Assembly: GCA_905250025.1 (NCBI GenBank)
Contig: CAJNOJ010000004.1
Location: 310,001-374,000 of the forward strand
Direction: 5' to 3'
Length of the DNA stretch: 64,000 nucleotides
Source: Adineta ricciae
Taxonomy: Eukaryota > Rotifera > Eurotatoria > Adinetida > Adinetidae
Shown piece after piece: positions 21,264 to 34,199 of this stretch. The translations under genes and the position numbers were made by a program. The notes under the pieces are model-generated. The model saw only the letters and a program-made list of their open reading frames with translations, had not been told where the DNA came from and did no database searches. Positions within the stretch are counted from its first letter, which is position 1, and every line of letters begins with the position of its first letter.

Positions 21264-24200
21264 GACAAACAACATCAATACTTAATCCGATCGATAGTTC
21301 ATCTGGCACATCAATGTCTAAAAATGTTTCATTTGTAAAACCTGAAGTAAAACAAAGTAATACTTTGATATTGGACTATGTCATATCTTTTTATGTATCG
21401 ATCGGATATTTAAAGGTTCATCGGTTCATAAACCGATTATTAGTTCCTGTGAAAGTTGGAATACAAGTGGAATTATCATCGCAAATAGCAGTACAAACAA
21501 TAGTACAAGTCCATTTAGTGCATTCGTTGATATGAACAATACACTTTACGTTATTGACAAAATAAGTAATACCATGCGAGCGTGGTTGAAAACGGGTAAT
21601 GAATTGAAATTAACATTAAAGAATAATGATACATTGTCAACTGCATTCTTCGTTACAAATCACGGCAACATCTTCATTAACAATGATAATCATAGTCACG
21701 TCAAAAGATGGACTTCGGCGTCAAACTATCCGATGATCATCATGTATATCAACAGAGGATGCAATAGTCTTTTCGTTGATGTTGGAAATAGTCTTTATTG
21801 CTCTATTAATGACGGCCATCTAGTCGTTAGAATGCACCTAGACGGAAACTACAGTCAAATACTGCCGGCTGCTGGTACCGGTTGCATTGGTTTGACGGCG
21901 ATGATGTTAAATCACCAAAGTGGGATATATGTCAACACTAACTTTGATTTGTATGTTGCAGATACGAGAAATGATCGAATCCAACGATTTGGGTATGGTG
22001 ATTTATCAGGAACTACAGTCGCAGGAAAGTCATCAGCGAGCAGCGTAGCTCTCAATAATCCTACAAGTGTTATGCTGGACGCCGATGATCGTTTGTATAT
22101 TGTTGACCACGGTAATCAACGTATTATCCGAATAGGACATGATGGGATCCGATGTCTGATTGGCTGTTCGACGAAACAATGTGCATCGTCTGATCAATTA
22201 TGCCATCCATTGACTGCTATGTTCGATGCTCACGGAAATATTTTTGTTATTAATCAACAACAGAATGGGATACAAAAGTATTCGTTGCTAATTAATTCAT
22301 GTGGTAAGACTAGTTGGATGAAACCAAATCATTACAAAATATTTCGTTCTAGAAGAAACAACTGTCGACCTTAAAGGTATTGCTAGTTCGAAAAATAAGT
22401 TCGAGGTTTTTTTCCTAAAAGCCATAATAAACAATTCTTTCATTTAGCCGAGCCTCCGACTACAACGACAAAACCATTTAGCACACACAGTTGTGCTCAA
22501 CCCAATGTCGTACTTTTCCCTGGTCAATCATCGTACAATAGTCCTTTGCAATTTCGACGAAGTCAAGATTTCTATGTCGGTGCTAGTTTCAAAGTAAAAT
22601 GCGACACACTTTTCACAATCCAAATAAAGTGGAATATCTTCAACTGCACGATGAATTGTTCAGTTCCTGCCAATATCGATCCATCGATAGATAAGACAAC
22701 AAGTGAACTAATGATTCCTGCAAGAACTCTAACTTATGGACTCTATGAACTAATATTAACTGTAACGATGACCGGAAAACATTACTCAGTGACAAAACAA
22801 TCGGTTTTCGTGAAAATCAATCCAACAGGTACTACAGCAAATCTCGTTCCATACGGAACATCAGTAATAACAAGTGGTGAAGAACGCAATCTTGTACTTG
22901 ATCCAGGTACTCATTCAATCGATCTTGATGAAAACTCATTCAATGCTAGTGTACGTATTTAAAGCTTTCATACGCTTTCTCTTTTGAATCTTGTAATACA
23001 TCAGGATTGGACATACAGTTACCAATGTCGAGTATATGATACAAAGAATCTCAAGCCATTAACTACTATCGATAACAGTATTGGTCATCCATGCTTTTTT
23101 AATCGGAAAGGTCTGTATTGTTGTATCTAATCTGTTCCATGATAAGTTTTTCGTTTTCGTATAGATAAACACCCTGGATGGCAGGATAGCTCGACAGATG
23201 GTTCTCTCTCATCGATAACGATTCTTAGTGGATCATTAAAAGCAGATCATACATTTCAATTTGTGGTTTATATAACAAATCTTCGGAATGCTACATTAAG
23301 AGCACTTGGTTATCTGCTGGTCAAAGTTGAAATAACCCGTCCTTCAATGATCGCTGTTGCGTAAGTATAGATTTATTTCAATCACAAATCAAATTCTCTT
23401 AAGCGTAAAAAACTCGCTAGTTGTGTTATTTCGTCGATGTGTTCGCCAAATCAAGAATATCAATATATCAACCCAAGTACTCAAGTCGCACTATTCTCAG
23501 AATATGTTGGTCAATCTCATACTCTTTCAAGTATTTCTTGGACCATCCATCAAGGTCAGAATGATTCATCAACAAATATTGTTCGATGGAGCCGATTTAA
23601 CCATCTCAGTTCATCTCAAAAGCTTTTTTATGGTAAACAAAGAAAATAAAACATACCGTCAGTATAGACTTTTTCAGGAATGAACACCAGCAACTTTACT
23701 GCCATAAATACTCTATTCTTACAAAATCCAGAGATCATCTACTGGCGGTTCGAAGTTACCTATACTTTTTCTAATGAAGCAAGTATGAGTGCACTGAATT
23801 TTATCATTAACCAACCGCCACAAAATGGATCTTGCTCGATTACTCCTCCGAATGGTACAATTACTACTGTATTTACGGTTAACTGTTCTGATTGGCATGA
23901 CGATGATGAAATTAAAGATTATTCGGTCTACGGTAAGACTACGACCTCTCTATACAATATAATGAAACGATTAAAATTTTGCTTATTCTAGTCAAAAGCT
24001 TAACAGGCAATTCGTCAGAACAAATCATGCTTGCTTTCAAACCAGCGTCTCATATAGAACTTCAACTACCAGTGGGCACTGGTCCTCACTCGTTCCTTAA
24101 TCTAACAGTTCAAATTCGAGATCGACTGAATTGTGCTCGAGAAGTGCAACTGAAACCTGTCGCTGTTACTGCAGATTCAGCGGCTATCGATACATTCATG

Positions 24201-26441
24201 AACATAGTTCAAAATCTAGATAATATCAATACAAGTAGTCCTATTATCGAAGCACTTACCAGTGGTGATCAGAGCCTGGTTGGATCAGTCGTTACTTCTC
24301 TCGCACAAGAATTTAATAAGAAATCTAAACAAGACTTAGAAAATGCGATTGCAGGTAGACTTCAATCTTTTCCTCCTCTGTCATCTTACATATCGATTTC
24401 CTAGATGGTACTGATGCTACTAGTATCTCCATATCACCGTTAGGTAGTCAACGATCATCTAACGTATGTTATTCGCTTCTTTTTTATTCTCCTAACTATC
24501 TTCGTCTGTTAATAGTCATCATCGGTCACCAAAAATAATACTACAGTCATCGATTATGCTGAAAGATTAAACACATTAGCAGGTGTTCGAGATTATCTGA
24601 TGAAATGTACAGCTAGTCTTGCAATTCTTAACGTTAATAGTGTTAAATTACTGGCCGCTAGTCTGGCTCAAGTAACACAAACAACAAATGAATTGACTCG
24701 AACAAGCTCTGTGAGTAGAAAGAACGCTATTATAAGATTTTGTCTTTCTTCTAATGTTGTAGCTGTTAGGTGCACAAAAATGTCATCAGCTTGCTGTCGA
24801 ATTGCATAAAAGAGCGAGAACGACACCGTACGAAGATGCACGATCAGCTGTAGTTCAGATTTCTCACTGTATCAATAACATCGTCACGGTAACGCTTTCA
24901 TTCTTTGAGTGAAAATCTCAAATGCTTGTTTAGGCAGTCAATGCACCATTACAACAACGAGGTGTTTTCCTTAATGATAGTTCTACTCATGAGAATATAG
25001 GTTCAGATGAATATGAAGATGATCTCGAACTGAATGATCTTATTTTAAGTAAGTTTTCTGAGGAGAATCCATCGACAGAATTGGATTGTGTATGGTTTAG
25101 ATTCGATCAAAGATGGAGACGAAGAATCGGTGAAGACAAGTATTCGAACACTTTACTATCAAAGGAAAACAGTATGATTTTCTATCAACGAATAATGATC
25201 TATCTTACCGTCAAATAGGCGAATCAAGTTGCTGAATTAGCAAGAACGACTCTTTCACTGCTTACTTCAAGCTTGAAGATTCACGTCAATGTTGAACAAC
25301 AACTACAAGTCAATTCACCCTCATTACTCATGTCCTTGGAAACAATCACTGTTGATTCGCTTGCTGGTAAACTCATCCAACTGACAGACAATGCACCTAT
25401 TTATATGCCAAAAAACATACAAATCAACCTCCCAAAAGATACATCCGTATCTCTTCGAGTATGAACCTATTTCATATTTCTAGCTAACGTACATTTTGAA
25501 TTTAATAGGCAACAATACAACCATTAGCTCCGATTGGTACTTCAACATCACACGCGAATTCCAATATGTCAACAGCAATGTCATTAACATTATTCCAATC
25601 CAATAATGTAGAAGTTCCATTTACGACTAGTTCGGATCAACCTATTGAATTTTTTATTCCACGAGATCAGAATTTATTGATTCCACCATTGATCGCACAG
25701 AATATAACATCCAATTTCACATTTCATTACATTGACTTGAATAAATACGTAACGAACAGTAATCTAACAGTGTCCTTACATTTTGAGGTACAACCAATGG
25801 ACCTAAATCTGAGTTATTTGTTTATCTATCGATTTGAGCAATCATATCCAACAAGTGTAAATCGACGTTGGTCTACGCTTTGTCCATTAAGTACGTATAA
25901 CACAACGAAAGATCGACTCCTCCACAAAATTCATGTTTTATGTTTTGTAGATGTGACAAATGAAAATATTCATACCTATTTTCTGGATAATCGACAAACA
26001 GCTGGTCAACAGTCGCTAATTTTTCGTTTTGAAGAATTGAATCGAACAGACTTTCAACAATGTGAGCAGTACAGAACAAAGCAGAACACATTCACATCAA
26101 ATGCATTGAAGAACCTTACATCAGACTATAAACTTCGAATATACTCATCGGGTTGCTATTATTTAGATAAACACAATAATTGGCAATCGGATGGTCTTTG
26201 GGTAAAGATCTACATTTAAAAGTCATTTTCTATTTGAATTTCATTGTAGGTTGGACCATTAACAGATCACTATCGAACTCAATGTTATAGCACACATTTA
26301 ACAACATTTACCAGTCATTTTCGAATGCTATCATTTGGAAATTATTGGAAGGAGGGTGCGTTCTACAATCGAAGAAATCTTACGCTATTCAATGAAACAA
26401 AAACGACTCTTGATCAAACATGGGCGAACTGTTCTTCATGA
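21264..26441 (+). CDS. NHL-repeat + REJ + GPS domain protein, about 17 exons, 5' end unresolved
   Basis: A phase-consistent chain of exons runs 21416-22303, 22353-22376, 22448-22950, 23005-23110, 23165-23360, 23421-23632, 23678-23932, 23992-24354, 24405-24463, 24516-24710, 24763-24888, 24934-25048, 25101-25171, 25219-25458, 25509-26201 and 26250-26441. An earlier exon probably starts at 21264, but I could not join it. The N-terminal part is an NHL beta-propeller (NTLYVID, FDLYVADTRNDRIQRF, DRLYIVDHGNQRIIRI). Next comes a long REJ region as in polycystin-1. It closes with a GPS motif (W-x-SDGLWVG ... QCYSTHLTTF). No transmembrane segment follows the GPS, unlike polycystins. The product is probably secreted or peripheral if no membrane anchor lies upstream. 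Role unknown. Confidence 0.7.
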
Positions 26442-26594
26442 CATTTGAAAATCTTATTACAATCGCCACGCTTTTCTTCTTCTTCTTCTTCATTTATCTA
26501 TGATTTTAATTTATTTCTGTTCATTTATTAAATCGAGCGCATTCAATCAAAACATTAAAAGATCATCGAAATCCTTGTAAATGGCTATCATTTA

Positions 26595-27405
26595 CTAAAG
26601 TATATATACATTAAGATTTGCCATTGTAAAAGTCAGAATACTATTCTTATCAACTTGAAGAGCATTCCATATAGTCTCCTTAGGTGTTGGTTTCACTTGA
26701 TGTTCTTGCAAAATTTTCCCATCAGAGGACACATGCAACAGTCGTGGATTTAATAATTCCATAACCATCCATTGATTCTCGAAAATTGAACAGCAGCGAG
26801 CAACAGCATTCAACCGAATCGACCAGAGACGTTCGTATGTTGCTAATGAATGCACTTCGAGACATCTTTATAACATATGAGTATTCGAAATAATCATAGC
26901 GAATTAATCATTTGCACAAATGTAATTTAGAATGCTTTTCGTATTGCGGATGTAAACCGTCTATTTTCCATTCTTTGACAAATTTAATCGAAGGTTGAAG
27001 AGCGTATTCATATACACATGTGAACATATATCCAGTTGATAAATATAAGTGAGTTGTCGAACATGTTCCATACGTCCATTCGGTGTTACTATCATAAGAA
27101 ATTTGATGTTGATCAAGTCGAAGGTCGAAGTCATTCAGAGTGAATATAATCTTTTCAGTTATGAGAAAGAATTTTCTAAGCGTCAATGACCAACACATCT
27201 CCACGAATTCGTGTGTCTAAGGAATTTCTTTAACGATGGATAATTGCCTGTTGAACAGAGATAAATACGATGTCTGCTTAACTAAAATGTATTGATTATT
27301 ACAAGCAAGTTCAACCGAGCTTTTATCAAGCATTCTAGCTCTCTTATATAGATGTTTAAGTGGAAAGAGTTTTGATGGTGGCTCCTCTGAATGAATCGTT
27401 TGCAT
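26595..27405 (-). pseudogene. Broken copy of the propeller-like gene at 27803-28948
   Basis: Three minus-strand fragments (27217-27405, 26908-27204, 26595-26855) align in order with the intact neighbour: LFPLK...ELACNN, then IIFTL...YLSTGYM, then RLNAVARCC...LLHVSSDG. At 27217-27219 a TAG stands where the neighbour has a Trp codon (KEIP-stop against KQIPW), with no length change around it. Near 26860-26910 a stop and a frameshift follow HLCK. Another stop near 27433 precedes the region. Open frame upstream to about 27560 may be the diverged N-terminus. No RNA-level rescue is evident. Confidence 0.75.
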
Positions 27406-27410
27406 GAATG

Positions 27411-27802
27411 TGTTTAAATTGATATCCTTTTGTTAATTCTGTTCGTCATCGTCCGAACTATCTTGTTGACAAAGATTTGTACACCATCGACTTACTCTTG
27501 CTAGATGAGATTGTTGTTTTTCAGTTTCGTTTTCATGTCCACCGGAAGCTTGCTTCATTTTTCTGTTCAATGCTTTATAACAACAATTCTTACCGAGTAT
27601 ATCTTGTATTCACTGATATGAAGTGGCTTTTCTCCAAGACTAAATGCTCGACAGTTGTCAGAAATTCAAATTTAATAAAGAAAAACAATCGACTTCTACA
27701 TGATATATTAGTACAACAGAAAGAAAATCAAAAACATAGATATCACACCGTGAATTCTCTTTCTTCACTTTACATTTCTTAAGATATCCAATCTAGTTAC
27801 AC
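27411..27802. other. Spacer between pseudogene and its intact paralogue
   Basis: The minus strand is open for about 35 codons up to about 27560 (WCTNLCQQDSSDDDEQN, then a stop), possibly the decayed N-terminal part of the pseudogene. The 101-codon plus-strand frame at 27477 has no recognisable feature. Confidence 0.3.
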
Positions 27803-28948
27803 TTAAAGAGAAAGTTTATGTAAATGAAGAGTATTTAGAGAAACAGTGACAAGCGTTTGTTTATCCCATTGAACCGCATTTATAATTGGATTCATCGATG
27901 ATGATCTATGGATATAATTCTGTAAGATTGTTCCATCGGACGATATATGTAGAATTTGTGAATCGAGAGAATTGATGATCAACCATTGATCAACTCTGAT
28001 CGGACAGCATCGTGCGAGAACATTTAGCGGTAGAATCCAGAGTACATCGAATGTTACTGATGAATGCAGTTCTAAGCGATTTTGAAAAGTTTGAGCATTA
28101 CAAATAATGAACGCTAATCGTTCGTTCGCGTAACTAAACGTTAAAATGGATTCGTACAGGAGACACATAACACCTAATTGTTGTTCTTTGATGAATTCGA
28201 TCGATGGAAGAAGAGAATATTGATATAAACATGGAGACATGTCCATAGTCGATAAGTATAAAACCGTTTCGGAGCATGCAGCGCCTGACCAATCTTTTTT
28301 ATTATGATGAACGATCGGCTGTTCCTCGAGTTCCATGGTGTTTTCATCGAGAGTGAAAATATCTTTATGAGTGACGAGAATAAAGCGTTCAAGCGCAGAT
28401 GCCCAATATATGTTAACATGCATGTATGACCATGGGATCTGTTTGATAAGGTTCAATTTTCGATCGAATAGGGAAAGATTCGGTTTTTGTTCGATTAAGA
28501 GATGTTTTTTGCTGCAAGCCATCGCGACAGAATTCTTTTCTCTTGTTTGAACAGTTTGGTCCGGTTCTTTCAACGGAAATAGATTTCCCCGGTGTGATTT
28601 AGTGCGAACTTTTCTCTCAGATCTTGCTTTCGTAACACTTGCTTTAGTTATCGTCGTGACATCTTCAGTCTGCTGCAGTTCAACTTCTTGTTTGTTTCTC
28701 TCCGACGAAGAACATGTCATTCTTCCGTAAAAATATCGCCACCAGCCATTGAACACGCTAAAACAAGGTCGTCGCGTATACGTCGTATCCTTGGGCTGTT
28801 TTGTACCAGTACTTGTCGCCTCAGGTTTGTTGATATGTTCGATAAAATGATCATTACAAAAGCGCTTATTATGACATTCACATATGATGAGCACCGACAG
28901 TTCACATAGTTCTATCGAGCATGATTGTAATGATAAAGACTGCTCCAT
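27803..28948 (-). CDS. B-box-like zinc finger plus beta-propeller-like protein (copy 1)
   Basis: Single exon, 381 residues. The N-terminal 45 residues have a Cys/His pattern (ELCEL..ICECHNKRFCNDHFIEH) like a degenerate B-box. A basic linker follows, then about 270 residues of beta-rich repeats (NLSLFDRKLNLIKQIPW, ERFILVTHKDIFTLDE, ETVLYLSTMDM, ILHISSDGTILQ) like a WD/Kelch-type propeller as in TRIM-related rotifer proteins. Function is not established; B-box/propeller proteins often mediate protein binding. The first base of the duplicated block falls inside this gene (about 28015). Copy 2 is the truncated gene at 46240-47174. Confidence 0.6.
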   Translation of the reverse strand: MEQSLSLQSCSIELCELSVLIICECHNKRFCNDHFIEHINKPEATSTGTKQPKDTTYTRRPCFSVFNGWWRYFYGRMTCSSSERNKQEVELQQTEDVTTITKASVTKARSERKVRTKSHRGNLFPLKEPDQTVQTREKNSVAMACSKKHLLIEQKPNLSLFDRKLNLIKQIPWSYMHVNIYWASALERFILVTHKDIFTLDENTMELEEQPIVHHNKKDWSGAACSETVLYLSTMDMSPCLYQYSLLPSIEFIKEQQLGVMCLLYESILTFSYANERLAFIICNAQTFQNRLELHSSVTFDVLWILPLNVLARCCPIRVDQWLIINSLDSQILHISSDGTILQNYIHRSSSMNPIINAVQWDKQTLVTVSLNTLHLHKLSL

Positions 28949-29550
28949 CGGAACGAACGGTGATTTAATACGAACAGACTCTTGTTGAGCCGGTGTACTG
29001 AACTTTTGTCAATAATTTGTTAGTTCTTGACTAACTCAGTAATCATCAGGTTGGTCTTTTTCTTTCTGCTTTAGTTTTATATTTGCACAAGAGGCAACGA
29101 GACATGCTTTACCTGAAAAATCATGTACACTAGTCATTCAAACAGGTCGATTCATATCTCATTGTTTTAATATATGAGAATATTTAGAAAAAAAGCTAAT
29201 ACAACGCGTTATGTAAAGCAAATAGAAATGGCGTGTTTTCTTGTATGAGATTTTAGTTAATAAAATATTTATTTTACTACATTCAATAAACTTGATTTGT
29301 CGTTGGTAGGAAATACTTCGCCAAAATGGCGATGCAAACTATCACTGACTTTGCCACGGCTCGATAAAAATTCAAAGACTACTCTAATAACAAGTGGACA
29401 AACTCCCGACTAGCGAAACCAATTTACCTTCGAAATGTTATCGAGAAGATTTATAATTGTCAATTATCAGTTTTAGTAAATGTACACCTCACATAGAATT
29501 GCACTTTGTTTTCTCATTCTAATCCAACGTTAGAAATGTATTTATTTTCT
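28949..29550. other. Intergenic
   Basis: Promoter side of the propeller-like gene and 3' flank of PUM3. No gene is seen. The same stretch recurs at 47175-47792. Confidence 0.4.
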
Positions 29551-32157
29551 TCAAGAAGAAGAAGATAACAATTTTTCAACAAGGATTTTCGCACCAGTAA
29601 ATGTCTGCCGTTTGAGTGTCTCCACAGCAGATGGTACGAGGAGTGATCGAATTTGTTTGCATTCATCAGGTTGACCGTGTTCGAGCATCCTAAACATCAA
29701 ATTCTTCATCTGTGCACAACGCAGAACACTGACAATACTTACATGACGAAAATAAAACAACCACGATTACATAATATCCATGTGCGTAATGTATCTGGTG
29801 AGATTGACGATAATAATGTCGATACCAGAGCTAAATGAAAAAGAGGAAATGGTTGACAGTGGTTTTGAAGATGATTTACTTGTCTTTTGTTTGTGCTTCT
29901 TTTGTCTTTTACCATCGGCGATGATTAAATGTCGTAAGACATTGTGAGCAATTTGATTTTCAATCAGATTGGTCTCGGCTTGAGGTTCTACGGATGACGT
30001 GCTCAGTACTGAACTTAATGATGTATAAAATGAAGTTAATTTATCATCAGCTATAATAAAACACGCTTAAATACTGATAAATATGACAGAAAAATTCTTA
30101 CGAGAAAGTCGTTCAATCATTTCAGTCATCATAAACCCTTTGAAACCATCTTTTAGTGTTGATAGGATGTTTTCTGTGAAATATTCTAGGAAATACGATT
30201 TGCAAAACTCGAATAATTCATGTTGACGAATATCAGCATCTTTTTTGCTATAAAATCAAAGAAATGCAAAACTATTAGAATAATTGTTTTGTTTAATACC
30301 TTGTGGCCAATGTGTCGCTCGTTTTCATCAATTGAACAAGATCATATTGTAAATGTTTCGTATTCCGTGGTGCAATCAAATACATCAGAACTTTTTTACC
30401 ATGAGGATCGTTGATGACTTCATCGAAACTTGACATTAGTTCTTGTAAAACCACTTTTGATACCAGTTTCGTATCATCAACAACATCAAATATTGTCCAA
30501 AGGAGAGGATAACCTTGCTCTTCTTTTGCAATTTTTATTATAAACGATTTCAAACTTTTTATTAATAATTTTCGATCCTAAAAGTGAACACGAAACCTTT
30601 TTCGAGAGTCTTCGGGGAGCATAATGACATACTTTGTTTGTTCCATACCAGAGGCAGTGGATCGCAACGCGAGCACCATCACGACTATGAATCATTTTAA
30701 TTAATTTCTCTTTGACGGCATCGATTATTTCCTATTCGATCATTTCGTCATAAATTCGCTACTTTGAATAACTTCTTCTTACCTCACGGCCTTTTTCATT
30801 GGCATTTCGTATGTATTCATGCATAACTCGATGCACTATCGATGTACTCAATAGATCTCTAAAAAAAGCACCCGTCGGACATGAAAAACTGGTACTTCGA
30901 AAGGCTTGTTCTCTACTTTTCAATGCAAGGCATGAGATTTTCTTGCATATTTTCCAAAACATTTGCTCGTTGACCAGTTGCTGTTTTACTCGCAAGTAAC
31001 TCTTCGATATTTTTCACATCCGTCGTCTAATTCAATTCACTGATTCAAATGCATACTAACCACGAAGTCTTACTTTTAGAATTGCATATTCCCGACCGTA
31101 AAATTCTTGAACCAATTGGAAACGTTCAGCAGAATTACAAATATCATTGTAACAATACTCTAATACACGACAACCGATCTATGAAATCGAAAAGATTATA
31201 CATAAACGTAAGAGATGACGGATTTATTCACTGAATGCCGTGCAAGCTTGCATACATGACCATGAAGACTTTTCTTGATCGTGTCTTTTTGTGCATCCGT
31301 TCTAAATGAATGTAATTATTTCATTGGAAGTACTTTGGCGTCGGCGTACGATCGTGATCCTTACCCGTATGTTAGAAATTTGATGATAACGTGATGAGCA
31401 TAGAGAGATTTGGACATTGTTGGTATTTCCTCTATTTGAAAGTCAGGTGACGTTTGAAAAGAAACCCAAAATGAGTCGATTTTTTACTTTGAATTTGTTC
31501 GAAGATATATTGTTTTTGTTGTTCATTACCAAATTGAACGAGACATTCGAGTACACGTGTTGTATCATGTGCCATGGATAGAAATTTCACATTTCCTTCG
31601 ATTAATTTCATCAATTCGCCGCATAGTTTCACTCGCACTTCACTGGTCGTTTCATCTCGGCGTAAAACTTCCCAGATTTTCTTCGATTTATCGGCCATAT
31701 CGTAGAGAACACCACGTCGTAGCTTTTGCCGTTCTTTCAATCGCTGGCGAAATGTTGTATTTTCTTTATCTTGAACGATGTTGATGTGTTTCTTCTTTTT
31801 CTTGCTTTCCATTTGCTTTTGTTTGCTTTTCAGTTGTTTTTTGATGAGCTTAACATTGGATAGCATGGTCGGATCGGGTTTTACTCGTGCTTGGCGTTTA
31901 GCAGCAGCTACCTGTGCTAATTTTTCGCTCGCACGAGATTTCAGAGATGAGGAAAGCGAGTCGAAATCCAACTGAAATCAATCGAAGGCAAACACAAGAT
32001 AATTCATGATGTTACTTTTAGAGAAAATTTGTTTTACCTTCTTTGGCTTTTCATTTTCATCATTTTTCAACGAAAATTGTACTTTCTTCTTCTTTTGAGC
32101 CGAATCATCAGCTTTTTTCGACAGTTTACGCTTCTTAATTTCTACGGAAGTACTCAT
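29551..32157 (-). CDS. PUM3: PUM3/Puf6-like Pumilio-repeat protein (copy 1), multi-exon
   Basis: First exons (minus) are 32038-32157, 31488-31971, 31365-31431 and 31232-31301, with matching phases; more exons follow down to the stop at 29551-29553. The N-terminus is a Lys-rich nuclear signal region (EIKKRKLSKKADD, QKKKKVQF). Then comes RQRLKERQKLRRG and a chain of Puf-like helical repeats (RVLECLVQFGNEQQKQYIF, MSKSLYAHHVIIKFLTYG, IGCRVLEYCYND, DGARVAIHCLWYGT, HGKKVLMYLIAPR). The order and motifs fit the human PUM3 / yeast Puf6 family, nucleolar RNA-binding proteins of large ribosomal subunit assembly. About 50 bp introns throughout. No breaks were noticed. Confidence 0.85.
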
Positions 32158-32551
32158 CTAAAGCAAAGACATAAGCTTGAACTTAGAGGAAAACGAACTT
32201 CGAACGTAAATGAATCTATATGAGTATAGAGTATTGTAATAGTGAAACAGAATGATAATATGGATCGGACTTCACCTCCGTTAACGAGCAATCAAATAGA
32301 GTTGACGATAGATGGAGCTACACAATGACTAGGCATTAGTATTCTCGACAATCAGTTGCACATCATTTGCTGATGTGATAATAGAAGCGAGGAGTGTGAG
32401 AACAGAAAACAGTTGTTGAACATGAATTCAATCGATCTAGTACGATAAGAACAAATATCATCTTTCAATTCGAAATATGCTTTATTTCATTCAATTTAAA
32501 AAACAAAGAAAGTGTTAAATGGTATTCTGTGCACAATATACAGGACATTTT
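32158..32551. other. Intergenic
   Basis: Between the PUM3 start and the 3' end of the sphingomyelin-synthase-like gene, same strand. A minus-strand AATAAA-like TTTATT lies near 32482. Nothing else seen. Confidence 0.35.
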
Positions 32552-33554
32552 CTAGACCTCTTTCGCATCGCCTGGACGTGCGACTTGACTTGGCTCTTCC
32601 ATATGTTCCGGTTGTTCTTGCTGGTCCTGAAGTCCATAGGACGGTCCAGTAAGTAGACTAACGGGTGCATCTGCCGGCGGATGACCATAACCTTCGAACC
32701 ACAAGAAAAAGCGTGTAATGACAATACTTCGACGTTCCGCCAGGGTTTTGATATAGTAATGGTATGTGTCCCAGGTTAATTTCGAAAGGAGAAAACCAAG
32801 GAAAACGTCCACTGTGTAATGGAATCGAGTAGCAATAATGAATAAATACCCAAGGATTGTAAACATCCATACCAATAATGATGTGATGTAGAATGATAAA
32901 GGATCACCAGTGGAATCTAGTTTTGGAAAAAGCCAACCTGGTCTCCCAAGAGTTATTTCTCGATTGATGCCTTTATATTTATTCCATAGCCAACGTATTG
33001 GATAATGCTCTTCACCTTTAGAATAAGTCGTCCAAGCCAGTGCACACAGTGTCACTGTAATACATCAAATTAATTTTCAGAAAATTAAATTTGATTTACT
33101 TACATGTAACTGTATGCCCAGAGAAAAGAACGTCACCACATGTTGCATGAATCAAAGACATAATATAAAATGCTTCAATCGGTGGTGAACCGACTGCTGT
33201 CGTGTTACAGCCAGGTAGTGGAACACTCAGTGAAGTAACGTAAATCGATATGCTTCGCATAATAAACATCACTGCTTGAACAAAAAGCCATCGGCGAAAT
33301 ACGATTAAACGAATATCGCGTTGAAATATGTAACGAATAATAACTAAAAGGAACGACGCTAAAAGAAAATAATTGTTGATGGCATAGAATGAGAAGTAGG
33401 GTAATAATTTGTGGCCAATGTCCGGTAAGGCTGGTAACCAGTATGGAGAATTCCGATCAGCCCATACTTGAACGAGCGAGTTAATATAGAGAGTTATGAG
33501 AAAGAAGATAACTGAGAAACATAAAGGTAAAGGTAGCCATGTTAATCGTGCCAT
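32552..33554 (-). CDS. Sphingomyelin-synthase-like PAP2 membrane enzyme (copy 1), 2 exons
   Basis: Exons (minus) are 33104-33554 and 32552-33054, giving 317 residues; the intron is 49 bp. About six membrane helices. Family motifs are CGDVLFSGHTVT (with exon 1/2 joined inside it) and RFHYTVDVFLG, containing the His, His and Asp of the lipid phosphotransferase centre of sphingomyelin synthases and the related SAMD8 group. These enzymes move a phospho-head group from a phospholipid to ceramide in Golgi, plasma membrane or ER. The head group used here cannot be told. There is no SAM domain; the C-terminus is a hydrophilic Gln/Glu/Pro tail. Confidence 0.85.
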
Positions 33555-34199
33555 GGTTTTATTTCATTCCAACTGTGGTCGATGAACTATCTTTTATTGG
33601 AAAGAAAACAAGAAGAATAAGAAAGAACGATGCTTAAATAGAATTGTGCATGCTGACCGAATAGAACGCAAAGAAAAAAAAAAGACGAGAAAGAGAAAGA
33701 GACAATAGCCTATATATGTAAACGAAGAGGGATGAAGGAGAAAGAAGACGTTGCCTGTCTGGTCAATAGCAACTTATAATTGCAGTAACAACTGGAATTG
33801 GACACTTGGAAAGATTGATTTCTATACAGTGAGTGTACACCTGCGGCTCCGTTCGAAGTACAAGCTAAATGTGATATGTTGATGACTTATCCCTATCGTA
33901 AATCAAAAGACGACGTGTACTTTTTAATAAAGTGAATTGTGTTACGTTCTGTAATAAGAAGATGTCATTGGTGACTTCATAAATACAACCAAACAACACA
34001 TTTTCTCGTGGGAGATTCTCTTTCATATGTGCTGACCGGAATAAATGTACTATTATTACTGACGTAATTGAATGGATATATGGAATCTCGAGAGAACATG
34101 TTTATTGTTCGTTAAATCTTAAAAATGGCTTTTATTCTCGTTAGAAACTATAACAAATGAATATCCATGGATGAAAACGAGCGAAAATGCGTGACACGT
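33555..34199. other. Intergenic
   Basis: Promoter of the sphingomyelin-synthase-like gene and 3' flank of PFDN5 (minus-strand AATAAA-type TTTATT near 34130). Purine-rich tracts around 33660-33750. No gene seen. Confidence 0.35.

Noticed and set aside
27477..27782. 101-codon plus-strand frame
   Set aside because: No recognisable feature, and the opposite strand holds the probable decayed N-terminus of a pseudogene.
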